Part shown: one piece after another, positions 14,171-20,631 of the stretch
Layout: the number at the start of each line of letters is the position of its first letter
Numbering within the stretch: the first letter of the stretch is position 1
DNA from: Bacillota bacterium
GTDB lineage: Bacteria > Bacillota > Clostridia > Peptostreptococcales > Anaerovoracaceae
DNA: 20,631 bases
Direction: 5' to 3'
Assembly: GCA_017936025.1 (NCBI GenBank)
Contig: JAGBGL010000086.1
Location: 1-20,631, forward strand
The notes under the pieces: model-generated
Told to the model about the DNA's origin: nothing
The model's database searches: none
The model's input: the letters and a program-made list of their open reading frames with translations, nothing else
Position numbers and translations under genes: made by a program

Positions 14171-15481
14171 ATGGGAATCAAAGTTGTTAAATTCGGCGGA
14201 TCATCTGTTGCAGATGCTATCCAGCTGCAGAAGACAAAAGAAATAATCACAGCTGATGCGGACCGTAAGTTTGTTATCGTATCCGCACCGGGAAAACGTT
14301 TTGATGGAGACACAAAGATCACAGACCTGTTATATCTGTGCAAAACACATATCGAACACAATCTGCCTTACGAGCAGCTGTTCCAGGTAGTATGCGACCG
14401 CTACAGAGTAACAGAAGTAAACCTGGGCGTTACAGTTGATCTGAACGATGAATTTGAAGCGATCAAGGCAGAACTGGAAAAAGGAGCTTCCGCTGACTAT
14501 ATTGCCAGCAGAGGCGAATACCTGAACGCGATCGTTATCGCAGCGTATCTGGGATATGACTTCGTAGATGCAGCGGGGCTGGTTAAATTCAATGAAAGAG
14601 GAAGATTCCTTCCTGAAGAAACTAATGAAGCGCTGAAAGAAGAACTGGCTAAACACGAACGTGTTGTAATGCCGGGCTTCTACGGTTCCAAACCTGACGG
14701 CAGCATCGTTACATTCTCAAGAGGCGGATCTGATATCACAGGATCTCTAGTAGCAAGAGCTGTTGAAGCAGATGTTTACGAAAACTGGACTGACGTTTCC
14801 GGACTGCTGATGGCTGACCCGAGAATCATTCCTGATGCAAAACCGATCAGTACGATTTCATATAAAGAACTGAGAGAACTGTCTTACATGGGTGCTTCCG
14901 TACTGCATGAAGATGCAGTGTTCCCTGTAAGAAAAGCAAATATTCCTATCAATATCCGTAACACAAACAGACCTCAGGATCCGGGAACAATGATCACTGC
15001 AGAACCTGCAAAAACTGAGCAGGTAATCACTGGTATTGCAGGTAAGAAAGACTTCACTGTAATCGCGATCTACAAAACAGGCCTGTCTGATGAAAGAGGA
15101 TTTATCAGAAGACTGGCAGGCATCTTCGAAGATTACGATCTTCCTATCGAACACCTGCCAAACGGTATCGATACAGCTTCCGTAGTAACTTCCTCCAAAC
15201 TGATCGACGGACACCTGGATGAAGTTCTGGAAGAAATCGAACAGCAGATCAAACCTAACGAAGTTGAGGTTATCGAAGACATGTGTCTGATCGCAACTGT
15301 AGGTTCCGGAATGGCTTACAGACCGGGTACTGCGGCAACACTGTTCAAAGCGCTTGCTGATGCGGGCATCAATATCCGCATGATCGACCAGGGTTCCAGC
15401 GAAATGAACATCATCGTCGGTGTTGATAACAAACATAAAGATGCTGCGATCGAAGCGATCTACAGAGCTTTCGAAGAATAA
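14171..15481 (+). CDS. lysC: Aspartate kinase, monofunctional, LysC/AK-III-like
   Basis: This 436-aa enzyme phosphorylates L-aspartate, the first step toward lysine, threonine and methionine. The N-terminal kinase domain shows KFGGSS (residues 7-12), VSAPGKR, and SRGGSD (183-188) followed by ITGSLVARAVEADVYENWTDVSG. Two ACT domains fill the C-terminus from about residue 290 (VIAIYKTGLSDERGFIRRLA and LIATVGSGMAYRPGTAATLF), the usual site of amino acid feedback. The length and ACT layout fit the long monofunctional type better than the alpha/beta type with an internal start. Using ATG 14171 leaves 21 bases after metK. Co-transcription with metK behind a SAM riboswitch implies that entry into the aspartate pathway is cut when SAM is high. 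The lysC symbol is by family; other paralogue names are possible. Confidence 0.93.
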   Translation: MGIKVVKFGGSSVADAIQLQKTKEIITADADRKFVIVSAPGKRFDGDTKITDLLYLCKTHIEHNLPYEQLFQVVCDRYRVTEVNLGVTVDLNDEFEAIKAELEKGASADYIASRGEYLNAIVIAAYLGYDFVDAAGLVKFNERGRFLPEETNEALKEELAKHERVVMPGFYGSKPDGSIVTFSRGGSDITGSLVARAVEADVYENWTDVSGLLMADPRIIPDAKPISTISYKELRELSYMGASVLHEDAVFPVRKANIPINIRNTNRPQDPGTMITAEPAKTEQVITGIAGKKDFTVIAIYKTGLSDERGFIRRLAGIFEDYDLPIEHLPNGIDTASVVTSSKLIDGHLDEVLEEIEQQIKPNEVEVIEDMCLIATVGSGMAYRPGTAATLFKALADAGINIRMIDQGSSEMNIIVGVDNKHKDAAIEAIYRAFEE

Positions 15482-15493
15482 TCAAAATGTGAA

Positions 15494-15521
15494 ACGGGCA
15501 GAGAAATCTGTCCGTTTTTTT
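15494..15521 (+). terminator. Intrinsic terminator of the metK-lysC operon
   Basis: ACGGGCAGA-GAAA-TCTGTCCGT (9-bp stem with one G-T pair and a GAAA loop) is followed by a run of seven T, 12 bases after the stop codon. Confidence 0.93.
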
Positions 15522-15529
15522 GATATAAT
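15521..15529 (+). promoter_or_regulatory. Extended -10 promoter of the J/TPR-hscC unit
   Basis: TGATATAAT fits the extended -10 form TGnTATAAT and starts at the last T of the upstream terminator. No good -35 box is found 17 bases upstream (GAGAAA), as expected for an extended -10 promoter. The start codon is 31 bases downstream of it. Confidence 0.55.
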
Positions 15530-15560
15530 AGGCGTATATGCAATATAAAGGGGAAGCCTG

Positions 15561-18500
15561 ATGAACATATGGAAGATACTCGAAATAGAAGCAACTAAAG
15601 ACAAGGACGCCATCCAGGCTGCATACAGGGCAAAACTCATGAAGACTCATCCGGAAGACGATCCTGAAGGATTCATGGAACTCCGCCGCGCGCTGGAAGC
15701 TGCAATTGCGGAAGCAGACAGGCCTGATGAGGCAGAGCCTGAGCAGGAAAGGCCTGACTGGGGCGACGGCCCTGTGGGTGAATGGATGCAGAAAGTGGAC
15801 GAAGTTTACAATACATTCTCACGCCGCAGGGATCCGGCGGAATGGGAAAAGCTGCTTGCTGACGATGTGTGCGTCAATCTTGATACAAAACTGGAAGCAA
15901 GAAGCAGCCTGCTCAGATACTTCATGGAGAATTACTTCATCTCACAGGAAGTTATGATGCTGCTGGACCGTCATTTCGGATTTATAGAAAACATGGAAGA
16001 ACTTGTGGAAGAATTCCCGCGTAACTATCTGGACGTGATCATTGTGCAGGGGATGAAGAGACAGGAATATCCGCCTTATGAATATCTGACAGGTGACGAT
16101 TCATGTGACTTTGACGGATACCTGAGAGCGGGGATCAGACTGTCCCAGTGCATAAGTTCCGGGGATACTGACAAAGGGATCGCTGTAGTGGAAGAAATGA
16201 AGGATATGGGTATCGATAACCCGTTCCTGGAAATAGATTACGCAAAGGTGCTGTGTCAGGCCCAGCGGTTTGATGAGGCAAAGTTCTGTCTGGAAGAACT
16301 CATGGAAGAATATCCGGAAATCGATGATGTGTATCTGATGAATGGCGATGTATGCTTCTTTCTTGAAGAATATGAAGAGGCATTTGCTTCTTATACACAA
16401 ATCCTGGACAAGGATCCGGGGCAGGAATGGGGACTGCAGGGAAAGGCAAAGTGCCTGATGAAAAAGGGCGAGTTCAGAGAGGCCAACGAAATTTTCGTGC
16501 AGCTGGTCGAGGACTTCCCGTACGATATGGATACTGCAGCCTGGTTGAAAGAATGTAACAGACAGTATATAGAGCACCTGAAAAAAGCCATAGAAGAAGA
16601 TGACTCTCAGGATCTGCTGATGGACCTGGGGTGGTGCTATTATCAGAATGAAGAATATGACCAGGCCATCGCACTGATGCAGTATGTCGAGCCTGAAGAA
16701 AAACACAGAATAGGTTATGAGAGCCTGCTGGGCAGATCGGCGATGAGTGTGGACCGTTATACAAAGGCGCTGAAACATCTGCAGAAATGGGAAGCACTGC
16801 TGGAAGACCTGCCGCCATCAGAAGAGAATGATGAGAAACGCAGAAAACAGATGCCGTTCTGCATCATGCTGCAGAGCTATGCATGGGAAGAACTGAATGA
16901 CAGGGAAAAGTCCATGGAACTGGCAGAGCGTGCGATGCAGCTTGATCCCGCAGACGAAGAACCTGTGCTGCAGAAAGGGATGCTGCTGTCAAAAATGTGG
17001 CTTCTTGAAGAGGCTGTTGAATGGTTCACAAAGGCGATCGAAATGAAGCCTGACAATCACTCTTCTTATGTGATGCGTGCACGTGCGCTGTTCCACATGG
17101 GATATTACAGTGATGCCTACAATGACTGTGAAAAGTCACTTGAAATATTCCCGTATGAGCTGGCGGCATATGTTTTTAAGATAAAGACACTGATCGAAGT
17201 CGGACAGTTCGACAATGCGGACCAGCTGGTGGCGTACCTGGACAGCGAAAATCTTTCCGGCAGTGAACTGGAATTCCTCAGAGGATTCGTGCTGGAAGCA
17301 AGAGGTGACAAGGAAGCTGCAAGGGAAATATATCAGCGCATCATCGACACTCCTGATGATAAATCAAAAGATGTTTTCATAGTGCATGACCTTGCGGAAG
17401 TTTATCATCACATGGCGGTGCTTCAGTACCACACAAAAGGCGCGACTTACAGCCAGGTGGAAGAGCTTCTGGAGAAAGCTTATGAAGAGAATCCGAGGGA
17501 TGCATTTGTGCTGGAAATGCGAGCGGAAATCGCTGCAGAAAGAAAGCAGTACCAGAAGGCTCTGGATATATATAAGGAACTGGCTTCCGCTGCGCCGGGC
17601 AGACGCGGTGTCTACGGCGCGATGGACAATATGGCGAGAGAACTGGATCTGTGGGAGGAAGCGATAGGATATGCGGAAAAGCAGGTACAGCAGACTCCGA
17701 CAGGCTATGCTTATATGAGAAGAGGCCAGCTGTATGCATACATGAACCGCAATGAAGAGGCCGAGGCTGACTTTAAGATGGCTATGCATCTTGCACCGGA
17801 ACTGCCATATCCATATAATTATATGGGAGTGCTGATGGAAAGCTACGAGAAAGAATCCGAAGCGCTCAAGCTGTTTAAGACAGCCATTGAAACCGGTGAA
17901 AGGGAAAATGATATCTGCACAGAGGCATACCACAATGCGGCAAATCTGTGCATGAGACACAACCTTTTCGATACGGCTGCTATGTGGCTGAACCGCGGAT
18001 ATGCGCTTACGGGCGACAGCTCTTTCCTGTATGAAAGCGTTGTTGCAATGCGCCGTGCGGGAGAATTCGACGATGCGGAACAGCTGCTTGAAGAATATGC
18101 AAATAAAGAAAATTTAGATAGAACATCCGGAAAATATGCGATAGAACTTGCACATATATACAGGGAAAAAGGTCTGGACCGCCATGCTCTCGATATATAC
18201 GAAGCGTTCAGTGATGAGAGCTGTGATGCTGCGCTGGAAGCAGGCAAGATCCTGATGTACAGAGGCAAACACAAGAAGGCCTTAAAGTTCATGAAGAAGG
18301 CGATAGAGCTCTACAAGGCGGAGAATCCGAAGGGGGAGAATGCTTTCTTCCTCAGCGAGTTCTATCTGTGGGCTGCGAAAGCGGCTATGGAAGGCGGACT
18401 CAAGAAAGAAGCTCATGAGCTTGCAATTGAGGGCTTTGACCTGATACCGGATGATTATGAAAAATATGAAAGCTGTCTGCCTATGCTGGAACAGATGCTG

Positions 18501-18752
18501 GGCGGGCTTTACACAGTGATCGGAAACTATACACAGGCGGAGATACATCTGAAACGTGCACAGAACGCACGTAAATGCGATTACTGCATACACGGAGACT
18601 GTATCGATGCGTGTTATGAGATGATATACCTGTGCCTTCTCACAGGGCGCAGGGAGGAAGCACTGGAGTACCTGAAAAAAGGCATACAGACAGATCCGGT
18701 GGATACTGACTTCCGCAATATAAAAGAACAGATAGAAAAGGGGAAAAGATGA
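15561..18752 (+). CDS. Giant J-like domain + TPR repeat protein, probable HscC co-chaperone
   Basis: This 1063-aa cytosolic protein opens with a J-like domain (residues about 1-50: IWKILEIEATKDKDAIQAAY, then THPEDDPEGF and MELRRALEAA). The loop reads H30-P31-E32 in place of the invariant HPD, followed by another Asp. A short acidic linker (52-70) leads into a helical region with many TPR-like repeats from about 190 to the end, with typical words such as YVMRARALFHMGYYSDAYNDCEKSLEI and AYMRRGQLYAYMNRNEEAEADFKMAMHLAP. Near the C-terminus is a cysteine set C1006-x2-C1009-x4-C1014-x3-C1018. AAGGGGA precedes the ATG. The stop codon overlaps the start of the hscC-type gene (ATGA), which implies translational coupling. 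The role as a J-partner delivering clients to that Hsp70 is inferred from the J-like domain and the coupling; in E. coli HscC works with the J-proteins DjlB and DjlC. Confidence 0.88.
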   Translation: MNIWKILEIEATKDKDAIQAAYRAKLMKTHPEDDPEGFMELRRALEAAIAEADRPDEAEPEQERPDWGDGPVGEWMQKVDEVYNTFSRRRDPAEWEKLLADDVCVNLDTKLEARSSLLRYFMENYFISQEVMMLLDRHFGFIENMEELVEEFPRNYLDVIIVQGMKRQEYPPYEYLTGDDSCDFDGYLRAGIRLSQCISSGDTDKGIAVVEEMKDMGIDNPFLEIDYAKVLCQAQRFDEAKFCLEELMEEYPEIDDVYLMNGDVCFFLEEYEEAFASYTQILDKDPGQEWGLQGKAKCLMKKGEFREANEIFVQLVEDFPYDMDTAAWLKECNRQYIEHLKKAIEEDDSQDLLMDLGWCYYQNEEYDQAIALMQYVEPEEKHRIGYESLLGRSAMSVDRYTKALKHLQKWEALLEDLPPSEENDEKRRKQMPFCIMLQSYAWEELNDREKSMELAERAMQLDPADEEPVLQKGMLLSKMWLLEEAVEWFTKAIEMKPDNHSSYVMRARALFHMGYYSDAYNDCEKSLEIFPYELAAYVFKIKTLIEVGQFDNADQLVAYLDSENLSGSELEFLRGFVLEARGDKEAAREIYQRIIDTPDDKSKDVFIVHDLAEVYHHMAVLQYHTKGATYSQVEELLEKAYEENPRDAFVLEMRAEIAAERKQYQKALDIYKELASAAPGRRGVYGAMDNMARELDLWEEAIGYAEKQVQQTPTGYAYMRRGQLYAYMNRNEEAEADFKMAMHLAPELPYPYNYMGVLMESYEKESEALKLFKTAIETGERENDICTEAYHNAANLCMRHNLFDTAAMWLNRGYALTGDSSFLYESVVAMRRAGEFDDAEQLLEEYANKENLDRTSGKYAIELAHIYREKGLDRHALDIYEAFSDESCDAALEAGKILMYRGKHKKALKFMKKAIELYKAENPKGENAFFLSEFYLWAAKAAMEGGLKKEAHELAIEGFDLIPDDYEKYESCLPMLEQMLGGLYTVIGNYTQAEIHLKRAQNARKCDYCIHGDCIDACYEMIYLCLLTGRREEALEYLKKGIQTDPVDTDFRNIKEQIEKGKR

Positions 18753-20458
18753 AAATAGGAATCGACTTAGGAACGACCAACTCACTGATTTCATACTACA
18801 CAGAAGCAGGGCCTGTGATCATACCGAACAGACTGGGCGATAATCTCACGCCGTCTATAGTCGCGGTCGATGATGACGGCACTGTTTACGTTGGAAAAAC
18901 TGCGAAGGAACAGATGGCATTCCGCCCTGACCGGACTGCAGCGGTATTCAAGAGAAGCATGGGAACAGACAAGGAGTTCAGGCTTGGAGATAAGAAATTC
19001 AAGGCTGAAGAGCTGTCTTCTTTCGTGCTGCGTGCGCTGAAGGAAGATGCGGAAAGTTACCTGGGATGTGAGATAGAGGAAGCCGTTATCAGCGTGCCTG
19101 CGTATTTCAATGACCTTCAGAGAAAGGCGACTAAACGTGCGGGCGAAATGGCGGGGCTGAAAGTTGAAAGAATAATCAACGAGCCTACGGCAGCGGCGAT
19201 CGCTTACGGGCTTCACAACAGAGCGGACCATACAAAGTTCCTGGTATTCGACCTGGGCGGAGGTACTTTCGATATCTCTGTGCTGGAGCGTTACGGAAGT
19301 ATCATGGAAGTCCGTGCAGTAGCAGGAGACAACTATATAGGCGGAGAGGACTTTACGAAAGTTCTGTATCAGATGATGCTCAACAAAAAGGCGATAGATG
19401 AAGATGATCTGACAGAGAAGGAACGCCAGTATCTGCACCGTCAGGCTGAGCAGGCGAAAATATCGTTCTGCGACAGCCCGGAAGCTGTTATCAAGTGCAG
19501 TAAAGGTGATGAGATTTTCCAGGAAGTGATCACTCTTGAAGAATATGAGAGAGCCTGTCAGCTGCTGCTGGCAAAAATCAGAAAACCGATCGAACGAAGC
19601 CTGAAAGATGCGAATCTCAAACTTTCTGATATCGATGAGATCGTGCTGGTGGGAGGCGCTACTAAGCTTCCTGTGATCCGCAGCTTCACAGCAAGGATAT
19701 TCGGCCGTATTCCGAGCACGGAAATCAATCCGGACGAGGCTATAGCTATCGGCGCAGCTATCCAGTGTGCCATGAAAGAACGTAACGAAGCGGTGAGGGA
19801 AGTAGTCCTGACTGAGGTATGCCCGTTCACGCTGGGGACTTCTGTTGTTGTCCAGAGGATGGGCGACATGATGGAAGGCGGACATTTCATGCCGATCATC
19901 GAAAGAAATACTGTTATCCCGGTGAGCCGTACAGAGACCCTGTATACCGCAGGGGATTTCCAGCGCAAGATCCGTGTTGACATTCTGCAGGGTGAAAGCA
20001 GATTTGCAAAGAACAATTTATTACTGGGCGAGATCACAGTGCCTGTTCCTGCTAAAAAAGCCGGTGAGGAATCTGTTGATATCACATATACATATGACGT
20101 GAACTCTATTCTGGAAGTTCAGGTAAAGGTCAATTCTACAGGAATAACAAAGAAAGTGATCATCCAGAAAGAGGATTCTCAGATGACTGCAGAGGAAGCA
20201 GAGCAGAGAATGGAAGAACTGAATGCTCTGAAGATCCATCCGCGTGACCAGGAAGCGAACAAGCTGCTGCTGATGCGCGGTGAGAGACTGTATGAAGAGG
20301 CTACAGGCGATGTGAGAAAAAGCATCGATCTGATGCTGAGCGACTTCGAAGCGGTCCTGAACAAGCAGGAAAAGACTGCGATAGAGCAGGCTGCGAAAGA
20401 ACTGAAAGCCGCGCTTGACGAAATAGAAGACATGATGCAGGAAGATTTGCTGGATTAA
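18749..20458 (+). CDS. hscC: Hsp70-family chaperone of the HscC type
   Basis: This 569-aa ATP-dependent chaperone is shorter than DnaK (about 610-640 aa). The nucleotide-binding domain (residues 1-350) is complete: IGIDLGTTNSL (phosphate 1), VISVPAYFNDLQRKATKRA, NEPTAAAIAYGL, FDLGGGTFDISVLE (phosphate 2) and VLVGGATKLPVI (adenosine site). The interdomain linker is VVLTEVCPFTLG (from about 352) where DnaK has LLLDVTPLSLG. The substrate domain is followed by a short helical lid containing LNALKIHPRD, which matches my memory of HscC proteins, as does FKRSMGTDKEFRLGDKKFKAEELSSFVLRALKEDA. It overlaps the J/TPR gene by 4 bases. HscC in E. coli is not a general folding chaperone, so a narrow client set is likely. 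A terminator follows at once. Confidence 0.92.
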   Translation: MKIGIDLGTTNSLISYYTEAGPVIIPNRLGDNLTPSIVAVDDDGTVYVGKTAKEQMAFRPDRTAAVFKRSMGTDKEFRLGDKKFKAEELSSFVLRALKEDAESYLGCEIEEAVISVPAYFNDLQRKATKRAGEMAGLKVERIINEPTAAAIAYGLHNRADHTKFLVFDLGGGTFDISVLERYGSIMEVRAVAGDNYIGGEDFTKVLYQMMLNKKAIDEDDLTEKERQYLHRQAEQAKISFCDSPEAVIKCSKGDEIFQEVITLEEYERACQLLLAKIRKPIERSLKDANLKLSDIDEIVLVGGATKLPVIRSFTARIFGRIPSTEINPDEAIAIGAAIQCAMKERNEAVREVVLTEVCPFTLGTSVVVQRMGDMMEGGHFMPIIERNTVIPVSRTETLYTAGDFQRKIRVDILQGESRFAKNNLLLGEITVPVPAKKAGEESVDITYTYDVNSILEVQVKVNSTGITKKVIIQKEDSQMTAEEAEQRMEELNALKIHPRDQEANKLLLMRGERLYEEATGDVRKSIDLMLSDFEAVLNKQEKTAIEQAAKELKAALDEIEDMMQEDLLD

Positions 20459-20465
20459 AAAATAA

Positions 20466-20494
20466 GGGTTGTCCCGTCTGGGGCAACCCGTTTT
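20466..20494 (+). terminator. Intrinsic terminator of the J/TPR-hscC unit
   Basis: GGGTTGTCCC-GTCT-GGGGCAACCC (10-bp stem with one G-T pair) followed by GTTTTGTTT begins 7 bases after the stop codon. Confidence 0.9.
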
Positions 20495-20500
20495 GTTTAT

Positions 20501-20562
20501 GGCTTAAGCCTGTTTTGCCGGGTTTATCCGGCGAAACGGATAAACCACCCGCTATGCGGGTG
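20501..20562. repeat. Run of hairpins after hscC
   Basis: The window's end holds GGCTTAAGCC (20501-20510), GGTTTATCC/GGATAAACC (20521-20529 with 20538-20546), which competes with GCCGG/CCGGC (20517-20532), and CACCCGC-TAT-GCGGGTG (20546-20562) followed by CGCG. The last one recalls the metK leader hairpins (7-bp stem, TAT loop, CGC after the stem). No gene can be called in 20495-20631. Confidence 0.4.
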
Positions 20563-20631
20563 CGCGTCGAAGGTTATACCAAAAAATTCCCCAGACTGAT
20601 AGAATGAGGTTGTTCAAGCTTCATTGCAATC

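Noticed and set aside
14153..14173. ATG at 14153 as aspartate kinase start
   Set aside because: It overlaps the GGAGG site that serves ATG 14171, and the extra residues MRRTQK are not part of the family.

Overview
The window reads as ordinary chromosome of a low-to-moderate GC Gram-positive anaerobe, most likely a member of the Clostridia (Bacillota). Supporting signs are strong AGGAGG-type ribosome binding sites, sigma-A style promoters with TTGACA/TATAAT boxes, a SAM-I (S-box) riboswitch ahead of metK, factor-independent terminators after most transcription units, and an Fe-S aldo/keto reductase typical of anaerobes. A family-level guess is not supported. No phage, transposase, CRISPR array, rRNA or tRNA was seen.

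Layout. Bases 1-7532 (+) hold a hydrolase/transport cluster: the 3' part of an M20 amidohydrolase, a prolidase-like amidohydrolase, two tandem YtcJ-type amidohydrolases, and a large APC-superfamily amino acid/amine permease that has its own promoter. The cluster ends at a bidirectional terminator shared with a convergent PD-(D/E)XK-like orphan gene (7654-8451, -). That gene has a consensus promoter lying inside a long inverted repeat. A 430-base non-coding stretch full of small hairpins follows. Next come a divergent gene pair, a serine beta-lactamase-like hydrolase (-) and an aldo/keto reductase with two 4Fe-4S motifs (+). The outer ends of this pair, including both stop codons, form a gapless 94-bp inverted repeat. 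An unrecognised 394-aa gene (-) with a TTG start comes next.

Bases 12599-15521 hold a methionine/aspartate-pathway operon: promoter, SAM-I riboswitch with terminator, an unusual pair of matching hairpins in the remaining leader, metK, then aspartate kinase. After its terminator, an extended -10 promoter drives a two-gene chaperone unit: a 1063-aa protein with a J-like N-terminus (HPE in place of HPD) and many TPR-like repeats, overlapping by 4 bases a short Hsp70 of the HscC type.

How the parts fit: the first block probably takes up and hydrolyses amide-bonded or acylated amino compounds. The metK-lysC block couples aspartate-family synthesis to SAM level. The last block looks like a dedicated Hsp70/co-chaperone pair with unknown clients. 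The most unusual features are the non-coding ones (operator-like inverted repeat, 94-bp inverted repeat, leader hairpins) and the giant J/TPR-HscC unit.
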